Shown here: in pieces, positions 27,150 to 38,260 of the stretch
How positions within the stretch are numbered: position 1 is the first letter of the stretch
Layout of the letters: each line of letters opens with the position of its first letter
The notes under the pieces: model-generated
What the model saw: the letters and a program-made list of their open reading frames with translations, nothing else
What the model was told of the DNA's origin: nothing
Database searches by the model: none
Program-made: the position numbers and the translations under genes
NCBI GenBank assembly: GCA_032207245.1
Contig: CM063501.1
Location: forward strand, 53,004,393 to 53,068,392
DNA length: 64,000 nucleotides
Direction of reading: 5' to 3'
Source of the DNA: Pardosa pseudoannulata
Taxonomy: Eukaryota; Arthropoda; Arachnida; Araneae; Lycosidae

Positions 27150-27225
27150 AGGTCAAAGGGTGTTGGTCATTCACCTGATAGACCGGTGAGGAGTTCATAC
27201 CCGTTCTTGGCTCTGCACCAAAGTT
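27150..27225 (+). mobile_element. Possible tRNA-derived SINE head
   Basis: A tRNA-sized stretch with GTTAGGTCAAAGGGTGTTGG near an A-box position and GGAGTTCATACCCG at a B-box position. No second copy or target duplication was found, so this is weak. Confidence 0.25.
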
Positions 27226-27359
27226 AATATTTAAAGAATACATGCAAAGAAATGGGTCAACAATTAGTTAAGAAATTATTCAAAGTTCATTGCAATGTAT
27301 TAGAGTATTTTTAATGATTTTTTATCAAGCTTTGATTTACATATTGAATAAGTTATCAT

Positions 27360-29150
27360 GAAGGACAGATATAGATAATTTAAAATTGAGGGTGAAAAAT
27401 TCTCAGTATTTTAAATTTAATTTTTTTAATATTTTAAAAATGGAAAGGTATGTCATGAGTTGGGTAATAAGATAGAGTTGATTTATAAGATGAATAAATT
27501 ATTGTAGCTGAACAGATTAAGACAATTTAAAATTGAGGGTGAAAAATTCACAGTATTTCAAATTTAATTTTTTTTTAATATTTTAAAAATTGAAAGGTAT
27601 GTCATGAGTTGGGTAATAAGATAGCATTGATTTATAAAATGAATAAATTATTGTGTAGGAACAGATTAAGATAATTTAAAATTGAGGGGGAAAAATTCTC
27701 AGTATTTCACATTTTTTTTCTATATTTTAAAAATGCAAAGTGATGTCATGATTTGGGTAAAAAGAGACCATTAATTTATATAATGAATAAATTATTGTGG
27801 AGGAACAGATTAAGATAATTTAAAATTGAGGGTTAAAAATTCTCAGTATTTCAAATTTAATTTTTTTATAGTTGAAAATTGGAAAGGGATGTCATGGTTT
27901 GGGTAAAAATGTAGAGTTTATTTATAAAATGAATAAAGTACTGTGGAGGAACAGATTAAGATAATTTAAAATTGAGGGTGAAAAATTCTCAGTATTTTAA
28001 ATTTAATTTTTTTAATATTTTAAGAATGGAAAGGTATGTCATGAGTTGGGTAATAAGATAGCTTTGATTTATAAAGTGAATAAATTATTGAGGAGGAACA
28101 GAGTAAGATAATTTAAATTTGAGGATAAAAAATTCTCAATATCTCTAATTAAATTTTTTTTATATTTTAAAAATGGAAAGGGATGTCATAAGTTGGGTAA
28201 TAAGATAGCATTGATTTAATAAATGAATAAATTACTGCAGTGGAGCAGATTAAGATAATTTAAAATTGAGGGTGAAAAATTCTCAGTATTTCAAATTTAA
28301 ATTTTTTATATTTTAAAAATGTAAAGTGATGTCATGATTTGGGTAATAATATAGAGTTGATTTATAAAATGAATAAATTATTGTAGAGGAATAGATTAAG
28401 ATTATTTAAAATTGAGGATAAAAATTCTCAGTATTTCAAATTTAATTTTTTTTTATATTTTAAAAATGGAAAGGGATGTCATGATTTGGGTAATAAGATA
28501 GCGTTGATTTATAAAATGAATAAATTATTGTGGAGGAACAGATAAAGCTAATTTAAAATTGAGGGTGAAAAATTCTCAGTATTTCCCATTTTTTTTCTAT
28601 ATTTTAAAATTGCAAAGGGATGTTATTATTTGGGTAATAAGAGAGCATTGATTTATAAAATGAATAAATTAATCAGGAGGAACAGAGTAAGATAATTTAA
28701 ATTTGAGGATAAAAAATTCTCAATATTTCTAATTGAATTTTTTTATATTTTAAAAATGAAAAGGGATGTTATGAGTTGGGTAATAAGGTACCGTTCATTT
28801 ATAAAATGAATAAATTATTGTGGAGGAACAGATTAAGATAATTTAAAATTGAGGGTGAAAAATTCTCAGTATTTCAAATTTAAATTTTTTTATATTTTAA
28901 AAATGCAAAGTGATGTCATGATTCGGGTAATAATATAGAATTGATTTATAAAATGAATAAATTATTGTAGAGGAACAGATTATTTAAAATTGAGGATAAA
29001 AAATTCTCAGTATTTTAAATTTAATTTTTTTTTCATATTTTAAAAATGGAAAGGGATATTATGAGTTGGATAATAAGATAGAGTTGATTTATAAAATGAA
29101 TAAATTATTGTGGAGGAACAGATTAAAATGATTTAAATTTGAGGAAATTT
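27360..29150. repeat. ~146-bp satellite-like array, ~12-13 copies
   Basis: Units contain GAACAGATTAAGATAATTTA, AAATTGAGGGTGAAAAATTC, TCAGTATTTCAAATTTAATT, a T-run, and GGAAAGGGATGTCATGATTT then GGGTAATAAGATAGAGTTGA. Starts fall about every 145-150 bp from 27368 to 29120. Some units share alternative variants (ATTTCCCATTTTTTTTC; GAGGATAAAAAATTCTC), hinting at higher-order groups of several units. The array sits in intron 2. Confidence 0.95.
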
Positions 29151-29159
29151 GATAATTTG

Positions 29160-30150
29160 AATTTGATTTTTTTTAAATCCAGTATTGAAATGAAGTAGTA
29201 CTGAAACAAATACATTGATGAAGCCTGAATATTGTTTTGAAATTAAGAAAGATAGTTGAAATGTCAAAATAAACTTGGAAATCGTTAATTTTGGGAAGAT
29301 GGCTTTGTGCAATTAAAATAGATTCTATCCCTTAATTTTAGTACCATACCTAATCATATGCAAAAAAATCAAGATGATATATATAAATAAATTAAACGGT
29401 GGCACATTTCCGTTATTGTTTAATAGAGAGATTTTGTTTATGGAAATATGAATTAAATCCCCTTGGATTGGTATATTACTCAGTATTGAGTATTTTAAAA
29501 ACTAATTCCCTGATTATTTTATATTGTACCGTTAATATATTGTAGAATATCATAGATAAAATTATTTTTGTTAAGTGATTTAGTATGGTATTTAACCCTA
29601 ATTTTCTGTACTTAGGTATTTTAATTGTTTCATCTTTGTACCTTTAATTTATGAGTTGCTTCATTGTACCAAGATAAAGAGGTCATCAAAAGAGATTGTT
29701 GATTATAAAAAATATTAGATGGCTAGTTAATACCTAGAACAGATTTTTAAGTTTGTTCATGGACTTATAATTTCTAAATTTTTTTCAAGTCAGCAAAATA
29801 AAAGGAGATAATTTTATGAATCAAAAGAAAAAAAATGTTCATTATAATTCCTACAGATAGTCACACCTTAAGTGACTTTTTTAAGTCTGATACGAACATT
29901 TAATTAATTTGAACCTAATCGCCATTTTTTAAATTTTGCATGTGACTTTTAAAAAGCTGTGGGAAGTAGTAAAATCATTCATTTTGGATCGAATATAGGC
30001 GGTCATTGCAAAACCCGTCATTTTCTGACCACTCCTTAATACTTCGTAGATAACATATTAATTAGATTTCAAAGAAAAAAAATATTTCAATAATATTCTT
30101 AGATTTTTTTTCTGAAAAATACTGCTTAACAATCAGGGTTATGACATATT
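29160..30150. other. AT-rich intronic sequence, nothing identified
   Basis: No repeat family, exon or RNA gene recognised between the 146-bp array and the next duplicated block. Confidence 0.5.
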
Positions 30151-31400
30151 CTCCTAACGATCAAGTTTCGTAGAATGTGAGGAAAGAACAATGCTGAAAA
30201 GATGTCAGCCACAAACAACCCACAACGAAAGCAATTAGCCGACTGAAGACAACCGTAATTTTAAAATGGCATGGCCAAAGGCGCTGACAGTTTTCTTTTT
30301 TCAAAATATGCGTTATTGCTTTCTAGCTGTCGAATTGTTTTTAGGATGACGGAGTCACAACGTGGGGATTTTACAGACTAATGCATAGCGTCGACTGAAA
30401 CAGCTAAAAAGTAGTTCGATAAATCTATATTTAAATATAATAAACGAAGTTAAATTCAAATAGTCACAAGCGAAGGATACTTTAGTTTGATCAGTAAGAT
30501 TTAGGAATACTAGGAAAGATATCTTAACTGTATTTTAAGCATAAAATTATACCAGTATACCTGAGACAGAGCAGATTCTTATACCTAAAAGACAACTGAG
30601 ATTAAGGACGGTGTCACCAAAGTAGTTTAACGGCTAACCACGATTAATCTATGTTTAAACGGAGAACTGCGTCGTATCATTGTTTGGCGCCATGGCTTAA
30701 TCGTGGTTAACCATTAAACGACTTTGGTGAGATCGGCCCTAAGAAAATTGCTTTATTTTAATCCCATTCTAGGTTCAAGATTTGTAGTATGTGAGGAAAG
30801 AACAATACTAAAAGGTTGCAATCACAAACTAAGCACAATAGCAAACTAAGCACAATAAAAGTCGTTAATAGACTACAGACAAAGTATTTTATGAAATGAC
30901 ATGGCCATAGACACTGACAGATATATTTTTTTAAACTATGTATTTATTGCTTTTTAAGACTATTTTATGAAATGACATGGCCATAGACACTGACATATAT
31001 ATTATTTTAAACTATGTATTTATTGCTTTTTAGGGCTATTTTATGAAATGACATGGCCATAGACACTGACAGGTATATTATTTTAAACTATGTATTTATT
31101 GCTTTTTAGGGCTATTTTATGAAATGACATGGCCATAGACACTGACAGATATATTTTTTTAAACTATGTATTTATTGCTTTTTAGGGCTATTTTATGAAA
31201 TGACATGATCATAACACTGACAGACGTATTTTTTTTCAAATTATGTATTTATTGCTTTTTAGCTGTCGAATTGTGTCACAACTTGGCTGTAATACCAACA
31301 AAAGCCTAGCGTCACTTTTTAGAGACAGCTGTAATCAGTGTGGTGAATCTATATTTAACGAATATTTCATATAACGAACTTACTTAGGGGTTTAGCAACC
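30150..31400. repeat. Duplicated block with internal 76-bp amplification
   Basis: GTGAGGAAAGAACAAT.CT, ACAACCGTAA/ACAAAGTATTTTA, ATGGCATGGCCA, CTGACAG, TTATTGCTTTCTAGCTGTCG occur once in order at 30175-30330. They recur from about 30790, where the segment TATTTTATGAAATGACATGG to ATTGCTTTTTAGGGC is repeated about five times at 76-bp spacing (30886-31262). The PIF-like MITE lies between the two blocks. Confidence 0.85.
30606..30739. mobile_element. PIF/Harbinger-like MITE copy 2, TSD TAA
   Basis: 134 bp, same family as 12257-12391: GGACGGTGTCACCAAAGTAG at the left and, complemented, GGGCCGATCTCACCAAAGTC at the right. TAA duplications at 30603-30605 and 30740-30742. No coding capacity. It lies in intron 2. 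Confidence 0.88.
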
Positions 31401-32538
31401 TCATTAAATAGAGGCCTAACTGTATTTTACTACGTGTTCTTTAAAAATAGGTATAGTTTTAACCCATTAATGTCTAGCGTCACCTCTTAAGGCTAGCAGC
31501 TAAAAATAGTGTGTAGGATTGTTATGTTTCATCGTAATCCTATTTAAAATGCAATACAGCCGGGTTTTTAAAAAATGAAATACCTTTTTGACCATGAAAT
31601 AAAATGTAATTAATATGAGTATATACGGAAAATAGTATAAGAGTAATTGTAATAAAAATAGTAAAAAAATAATTTTTATATGTATAAAATGGTTATAATA
31701 GCTCTTTTAAATAGAAATTGGAGAAATTATCCTTTTCAAAACAATGTTATTGTTATTATTTTTTCATTTCCTATAAGACAAATAAGTGATAAATTTCCTA
31801 GAGTATAACAGTTACAAACGCTCTTGCACTGTGTCAAGTATTGTTTCAGGTATACTGGTATAGTGCAGTCAAATATTTTTAAAAACCAAAATATCATGTT
31901 TGTTTTTAAATGCTTAAAGCTATAATTTGCAATAATTGTGCTATAAGCTGTACAAATAAAAGTGTTATAGGAAAGTGGGTAAAACATTTAATAGATGACG
32001 GTCAAATCAATTTGTTTCTTATTTCTACTTTTTTTTTTACAATTCAATGAGATAAAAAATAAAATTTCAGCCAAATTTCGGTTAGTTGAAAGTCTAATAC
32101 ATTCTTAATGAGAAAGAAAGTAACCCAGTCTAATTTTGTCTTAAAAATTCAATGCCCCAAAATAAATTATTGAAATTGTTGTTGAGAATTCTGATAATGT
32201 TCTCTTAAAAATATAAATTCCTGTTGGAGTTTTAGAAGATAATCTAAGGTAAAATAAAAATAAATGGAATTTTACTTTCAATATTATTAGGGATTTATGT
32301 CAGAAATGAAGCAATGTTGAATAAGTAAAAGAGGAATTCAGGTGAAGCCATTTAGGATAAATTAAAGAAGCTCTCATAAAAGACTTTAATACATAAAAAT
32401 ATGTATTTAAAGAAATGAGCTAATTTTATATTAATTCTCCATCATGTTAAATTTCTTTAAATTTCAGTCAATATTCAGTATATTAGAGAAGTGATATTGG
32501 TAGGGACTTGATAAGTTGCCAATGTTTGCCGATTTTAA

Positions 32539-33310
32539 CCCCTTAACGTGCACGCTCGAGTTAAATCGAGCGCACTAAGCTGGCCAAACTGTGCACAGTC
32601 AAGATAATTCGAGTGGAGTTGTACTTTATGTTGCTATAATTTTTCACTCTCGAATGCAATCGAGATTTGAAAATAACAATGTGAAAGCAAAAAAAAAAAA
32701 AAAATCGTTCTATTGATATTTATCATTTACATGGGATTGTAAGCTATAACACTGACTTATTCAAGTATAAAATATATTTTTTTCTACTTATCACTTATCA
32801 CTTACGACTTATCTCTTCCTTGTGAGTCGCTTTCCGACAGCTTATTTATATTCAAATTCTGATTCGCTCATTTTCAATACATATTTTACTAAAATATAAT
32901 GTAAAATAAAATATAATTCTTAACTATTTTATTACTAAGCTCTGGCTGTAAAGACATCCTTGACTCGAGGTTTCACTTTATATACTTTATTCTTGAGATA
33001 TGAAACATAAAGCCATCATATTCGATACCTACGCATCAAGGGATGACACATCATATTGTCAATTGGTAGATTGCCTACCAATTGCAAAATATATTCTTTC
33101 GACAATAATAATAATAGTCTAAAAATTAGAAATCATACCAATTGTATGATATATACTCCAATAAATTATTTATAATCCAATATACTTAAATTTTGATTAC
33201 TTTTGTACTTTTATAATTTTCTTGGCAAGACAAAATTCTAAATTGTTCTTTTCATTAAAATAATTGATTTTTTTGGTTGGCTTTTTTAAAGAAAACTGTG
33301 CATTAAGGGG
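32539..33310. mobile_element. piggyBac-like non-autonomous element (~772 bp)
   Basis: Left flank TTAA (32535-32538), right flank CTAA (33311-33314, one change from TTAA). Termini CCCCTTAACGTGCAC at the left and, complemented, CCCCTTAATGCACAG at the right. A 20-bp palindrome CGCTCGA-N6-TCGAGCG (32553-32572) starts 14 bp inside the left tip. A further hairpin, CAATTGGTAG...CTACCAATTG, lies near 33060-33084. No transposase fragment seen. The right end lies 65 bp from the CBM14 exon. Confidence 0.8.
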
Positions 33311-33374
33311 CTAAAGCCAATCTTATTCTGAGGGAGGAAAAAGAGACAGGGTGGGGGAGACAAAGTATACATAC

Positions 33375-33587
33375 TTGGCAATCCGTAAACGGATCGGCGT
33401 AGAGTCCTGGACCTGGTTGGGCCCCACAGTCGAAGTCTGTTTGAGGGATGTACGTGTAAACAGGGTAGTCTTCTCCTGGTACACCTTTTCTGGCAAAGGC
33501 GGTATAGCGGCTGACCGGTTTTTTACGACGCCTGGTCACATACTGATAATCGTCATCGTCATCGTCCTCTTTACTGTAGCGGTTAAT
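33375..33587 (-). CDS. CPAP1-like chitin-binding protein, exon with first half of CBM14 domain
   Basis: Second visible exon: 71 codons, phase 0 on both sides, between an acceptor ending TTGTGTATTTCAG and a GTATGT donor. The peptide has an acidic run of six Asp, a basic VTRRRKK segment, then the lead-in GVPGEDYPVYTYIPQT and the first two domain cysteines in TDFDC and FTDCQ, separated by GLYAD. This is the usual start of a type-2 (peritrophin-A, CBM14) chitin-binding domain: aromatic-rich lead, first Cys, G-hydrophobic-Y-A-D, then Cys-Gln. The domain is split exactly after Cys-Gln, and the remaining four cysteines are supplied by the exon at 21986. A piggyBac-like element ends only 65 bp beyond the donor, and another begins about 130 bp upstream of the acceptor, so the exon sits between two transposon insertions. 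GC content is clearly above the surrounding introns. Confidence 0.93.
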
Positions 33588-33721
33588 CTGAAATACACAA
33601 GATATATTTTAGAATCTCTGATACATGTCCAGTTAAAAACATTGTAATATGTAGTTCCCATTATATAAGGAATTCAAAGTCTTGCTAATTAAGTTTTTAT
33701 AGAGCACAAAAATTTTTTTAA

Positions 33722-34460
33722 CCGCTTGCCTGATAATCCCGAGTTATCTCGGGTTCGTATATACTGGAGTTAATTATTATTCCGAGAAAACTCAGGCGAA
33801 GCAGAACTCGTCAGTACAATTTGTTTTTATCACGGTTTTATTCAGCCTGGAGAAAATGAAGGAGAATATTCAATTTTGATTGAATTTTTGTTGGTTTCGC
33901 TGTTCTTTTGGTGGGAATGATCCTGTGTTTTCCCTATTGTGTAGTATACGTCGACTTGTGGATTAGTAATTATAAAGAAGGTTGGTTGACAAAAATCATC
34001 GTGACGAGTTTTCTGTGACCTCAGGAGGACCCAGCATTAGTCCTTCACCACTCGGTTAACCTCATGGCATTTTCCAGATGTTATTCCTGCTACTGCAAAA
34101 AAATCAAATCCAAAGACACAGTGTACTCTGTGCTCTTGTAAAAGAGATTCCAGGAGTAAGAAAACAGACCAGATACTAGTGCACACATTGCCAGGTATCA
34201 CTTTATGTAGTCCTTTGAACAAAAACTATCCCACAAAGATTAATATTTAACTTCTTTCCATTTGCCAAGATAACTCGGGATAGTAAACTAATATTAAAAC
34301 TAAATATTTTTACATCTGTAAAAAATTAAAAATTCAACTTAAAACCTACATACTTTGTTTTGTTTAGTTTCCTCGTATTTAATAATAAAATTTTAAAAAT
34401 GTGATGCTTTTATGCAATTTTTTTCAAAAAAAAAAAAAAAAAAAGTTATAAGGGAAGCGG
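33722..34460. mobile_element. piggyBac-like deletion derivative (739 bp), TTAA target sites
   Basis: Flanked by TTAA at 33718-33721 and 34461-34464. The tips are CCGCTTGCCTGATAA at the left and, complemented, CCGCTTCCCTTATAA at the right. A palindrome CCCGAGTTATCTCGGG (33738-33753) begins 16 bp inside the left tip, and half of it recurs near the right coding end (GATAACTCGGGAT). It contains the tail of a piggyBac transposase (next entry), which fixes the superfamily. Confidence 0.9.
34040..34245 (+). pseudogene. piggyBac transposase C-terminal cysteine-rich domain fragment
   Basis: Open plus-strand frame without a start codon. It reads TRLTSWHFPDVIPATAKKS and then NPKTQCTLCSCKRDSRSKKT, ending shortly after GITLC. 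This matches the 'RHFP..IP.T..K.NP..RC..C' lead and first zinc-binding Cys pair of the C-terminal domain of piggyBac transposases, which recognises the element ends. The second Cys pair is eroded (VHTLPGITLC), and no DDD catalytic core precedes it, so it is an inactive remnant. Confidence 0.85.
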
Positions 34461-34699
34461 TTAATCAGAGGTAAAATACACTTTTTCATGATGTTGCCAT
34501 CCCCCCATTTGTTTTTTTCTTTTTACAGTCAAATCGATGGTTACTGAATAGTCGCCCAACATTTTGCAATATGAACTGCATGTATATATGTTAAATTATA
34601 TTGGGGGGGGGTACAAACAGAGATAGCTACAAAAACGCATCTATAAACAGTTAAAGCAGTAGAATTTTGAATTTAAATCAATAATATTTCCACAGGATT

Positions 34700-35110
34700 T
34701 CTATTCTTAACACAGTCAACAATTGTCTGGAAAATGAGGATGGAAAGTTCTTGGTTTCAAATATTTAGATTTTTCAGCCCAATTGATAAACATAAGTTAG
34801 ACTACATGTTTTAATTAAAAAAATCTCGTTTCATATTTTATTAAAATACTAGAAATTGCTATTTTACTTGAAGGGGTTATAAATGGGAATGGCCGGAGAA
34901 ACAGGATTCCTAGTTTTGACAAAGGTAACAATTGCCCGGAAAATAAATGAGGTTAAACTTGGTTACAAATATTTAGATTTTTCACCGTAATTGATGAACA
35001 TAAGTTTGACTACATGTTTTAATTAAAAAGCTCGTTTCATATTTTATTAAAATACTAGAAATTGCTATTTTACTTGAAAGGGTTATTAATAGGAATGGGT
35101 TGAGAAACTA
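34700..35110. repeat. Two-copy duplication, ~195 bp
   Basis: TCTGGAAAATGAGG to CTTGAAGGGGTTATAAATGG (34727-34888) recurs at about 34935-35095 as CCGGAAAATAAATGAGG to CTTGAAAGGGTTATTAATAG, including TAAGTT.GACTACATGTTTT and TTATTAAAATACTAGAAATT. Confidence 0.9.
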
Positions 35111-35969
35111 TTAGATGAAAATAACACGTTTTGTTGTCGAACAATGCAAGTTGAAGCTTTATTGTTCTCCATTTGTCTGCTGTGCATAGAGAGTTGCCAA
35201 ACTCAATTTCTTCAACAACACATCCGTGAACATTAACATATACTTCCGTTTCTTTTGGCATAATCTTCTTTATAGCTGTGCTATAGATCCACTTTTGTAA
35301 ATCAAATCACTTATTCGGAAGAAATATTTTCAGGTCACCAAGTAGTGAGGATAATTAATGGACAAGAGGCGTGGCCCTGCATTAGTTAATGGATGGCTTT
35401 AAAATCAATTTTCAAGCATAATAACTGTTTTAAGTGAATACAAATGCCGATATAACTATTTATCTACGCATGTCATTTCTATTGCTCTTGCATGGAGAAA
35501 GTAGAAATAGAAATGCTCGAATTAAAAAGTTACGTTTTGGGCGTCGACAACAGGTTGAACACTAGAAGAACTGAAAAATATTTAGGGGGTTCAGGGGTCA
35601 TGTTATTACAAACTACCGCTCAGTTATTGAAGTCTTTTCTCTTCCCTGTGGTGCATGTTATAGCTTATTGAAAGCATCGTGAGGAGGAATAAAACTTTTA
35701 GGTCAGCCCGAGGAACATTTTGGAACAATGCGCTATAAGCAGCATATTAGGTCATACTTTATAATTAACACGATTTTTGCAATGGTGTTAATTATAATAT
35801 TATAGTGCTGAAAAGATTTCATGTAAGTTGGACGCCTTTGTTTAAAATATTATAAATAAACCTTTTCAATTGTAGCTATAAAATATTGTACCCTGGTCCT
35901 AATTTTAGGTTTTTTGCATGTTTCTTTCATTTTTCAGGGATAAAAGTATGTGCTGCATAGATACTCAAA

Positions 35970-36030
35970 CTTAATTAAACACTAGAATCCTGGAAGAGGT
36001 CATTTTGACCCAAAAACTAGTTTATCTTAA
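35970..36030 (+). mobile_element. Possible piggyBac-like terminus
   Basis: TTAA followed by ACACTAGAATCCTGG and, close inside, the palindrome GGTCATTTTGACC. This has the layout of the other piggyBac-like ends here, but no partner end was found and the tip sequence differs. Confidence 0.3.
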
Positions 36031-36059
36031 GAGATTTATTCTTTCTTAGATAGTACTTG

Positions 36060-36597
36060 GGCGAGTCCAATGAAAGTGAGCCAATGCGAATATATGACAG
36101 AGTACTTTATTAAAAAGAAGTCTTCATGAGCATTAAAACATTTGTCCCATTGACAAACGAGCAGCGTGGTTCCACAAAACTCCTTGTGCTGCTGATTCAA
36201 ATAGTCTGTAACTGACTCCTTCTCGGTGGCGTCCTCAAAGAATCTGGTACCCTTGAGAAGTTTTTTCAGATTCCCGAAAAAGTGAAAGTAGCTTATCGAT
36301 GCTTATCTCCCATTCTTGTCTAATCAGCTCATCAACCTGTGGTATTGTGTCGGGGGTGATTGCAAGGTGCCTTTGGCTCATCTTGGATCGTCTTTGCGAA
36401 GAAATCAGCTCGTCTTTGTTGGTCTTGGAACTTCTTTGCTATTTTCAAGTCCTTCTCTGAATCGTTTGCTTCAACGCTTCACAGTGGTCAATGTTGACTG
36501 TACACGGCAGCCATACAGCGACTAATTTCTTGTTGGGAAACACCTTCAGCTTTCCAAAACCCGACCTACCACGCTGTTCCTCTTTTGGAACGTCCAT
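36060..36597 (-). pseudogene. Internally deleted mariner-type transposase
   Basis: On the minus strand from ATG at 36597 the frame opens MDVPKEEQRGRSGFWKAEGV, then SQQEISRCMAAVYS, the first helix-turn-helix (HTH_48/Mos1-type) of mariner transposases. After frameshifts comes IPQVDELIRQEWEISIDK, the second HTH segment. This is fused directly to the C-terminus, FHFFGNLKKLLKGTRFFED and then FCGTTLLVCQWDKCFNAHED, corresponding to the final 'HLFG.LK..L.G.RF..D ... W.KC....G.Y' block. The entire DDD catalytic core is missing, so it is a ~540-bp internal-deletion derivative. Terminal repeats were not resolved. Confidence 0.85.
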
Positions 36598-36642
36598 TAT
36601 GTCACACTATCGTCTCCAACTCAGTGTATGAGTGCCTTAAAG

Positions 36643-36690
36643 CAGCGTTTCCCAACCTTTTTTGGCCAAGGCACATTTGTCGCGGGAAAA
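36643..36690 (+). mobile_element. hAT-like terminus fragment
   Basis: CAGCGTTTCCCAACCTTTTT followed by GGCCAAGGCAC resembles the start of hAT elements (CAGxG...CCCAACC). No opposite end or 8-bp duplication is visible; the sequence runs into a decayed SINE. Confidence 0.4.
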
Positions 36691-36815
36691 ATTTTGGCTA
36701 GAAGTAGATATTAGGACAAAATACTGGATGGATTCGAGCGTCCATGCCAATAGTGGATTTAGAAAGCTGTACAGATATACCAGCGCCCTATCCATGTGGC
36801 CATCTTTTAATGGTA
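36690..36815 (-). mobile_element. Decayed SINE (family A)
   Basis: The complement shows GATGGCCACATGGATAGGGC then GCTGGTATATC and CACTATTGGCATGGACG, matching the head and body of the SINE at 48050-48230 with its box B eroded. Confidence 0.6.
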
Positions 36816-37229
36816 TTTTGGTAAGCAAAACGAGCTAAACAAAATAAACGAGCTGAATGCAAACTTTTATGTCATGATTCATAGGAAGAGAAAAATTGAC
36901 CATAGGCTTGGTCATTCATAATTTTTTATTTTGATTTGAAAAAACATCATTTTTTATACAAATATTTAAACATTTAATGACTTATAGTCTTTCGAAACAG
37001 ATACAATTTCAGCATGCATCAAAACACCTTTAGAAGTCAACAAAACTTCTTAAGGCATTTATCGAAAATGAGCCCATTAGAGAAAATGAAGTTCTTTTTC
37101 TTCACAAGTTTTTGTTCCTTTCATTTAACATTATTTCCTCTTAAATTCCCCCATTATCATTCCGATTGTTTAAAAGAGAATACGCAAAAAAAAATCTTCC
37201 TTAATGATGATTGCGAAAATTGTTTGGAC

Positions 37230-38260
37230 GTATGTCTATAAGCAAAACAACTTTAACAAAATAATACTGCTGAAATAATAAATAAAAGTAACTAAAGTCC
37301 TCTTTGTTTTCAAAGCTTTTTATTCTTTCTTTTAAACAATATATCATGTTAAAGAAGTATATGTGATAAACCAGTTGAAATTCTCTTTTACGTTAAAGTG
37401 GAAAATTCTTCCTAATAATACTTACGAAAGTGTACGTATGTTTATAAGCGAAACAACTTTAACAAAATAATACTGCTGAATGCAGGTTGTATATCAAAGC
37501 ACACACTTTTAGTATGTACCCACTTCTTTATAAGACCCCTTAATTTGTACGTATAAAATAGTAAATAAAAGTATATGTATAATAATATATAATAATATAA
37601 AGTAATATAAAGTATGTATAATAATATAAAGTAATATATATGTATAAAATAGTAAGTATAAAAAGTAACTAAAGTCTTCTTTATTACGAAAGTGTTGTTT
37701 GTAAGCATGTTTATAGTAAAGCAACTTTAATAAAATAATACTGCTGAATGCAGGCATTCTATCAAAGCATACACTTTTTTAGCATGTACCAACTTCTTTA
37801 GAAGGTATAAGACCCCTTAATTCATATGTACAAAACAGTAAATAAAAATAACTAAAGTCTTGTTTACTTTCAAAACTTTTTATTCTATCTTTTAAACAAT
37901 ATAGCATGTTGAAGAAGTATATGCGATTACTAGTTTAAATTTTCTTTTTTTCTAATACTCTTTTAGCATGTACCAACTTCTTTAGAAGGTATAAGACCCC
38001 TTAACTCGTACTTATAAAATGCTAAATAACAATAACTAAAGTCTTCTTTACTTTCAAAATTTTTTATTCTTTCTTTTAAACAATATATCATGTTAAATAA
38101 TTATATGTAATTAAAAACTTAAAATTTCTTTTACGTCAAAGCGGACAATTCTTCCTAATGATACTTACGAAAGTGTTGGTTGGACGTATGTTTATAAGCA
38201 AACCGACCTAAACAAAATAACAGAGCTGAATGCAAGCACTTTCAGGTCATCATTTACAGG
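37230..38260. repeat. Irregular tandem repeat with composite units
   Basis: AATAACTAAAGTC.TCTTT followed by TTTTTATTCTTTCTTTTAAA and CAATATATCATGTTAAA occurs near 37285, 37845 and 38030, partially near 37670. GGACGTATGTTTATAAGC alternates with these at 37220, 37430, 37700 and 38185. Units range from about 180 to 390 bp, and a short TA-rich AGTATAATAATATAA expansion lies at 37560-37650. Confidence 0.75.

Larger units (their letters stand above)
21987..33374 (-). other. Intron 2 of the CPAP1-like gene (~11.4 kb)
   Basis: Intron splitting the CBM14 domain just after Cys-Gln, from the GT at 33373-33374 to the AG at 21987-21988. It contains a 146-bp satellite, a PIF-like MITE, a 76-bp array and a piggyBac-like element. 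The rest is AT-rich sequence without identifiable content. Confidence 0.85.

Noticed and set aside
27152..27180. Nuclear-receptor-like direct repeat AGGTCAAAGGGTG
   Set aside because: Single imperfect motif; expected by chance and overlapped by a tRNA-like stretch.
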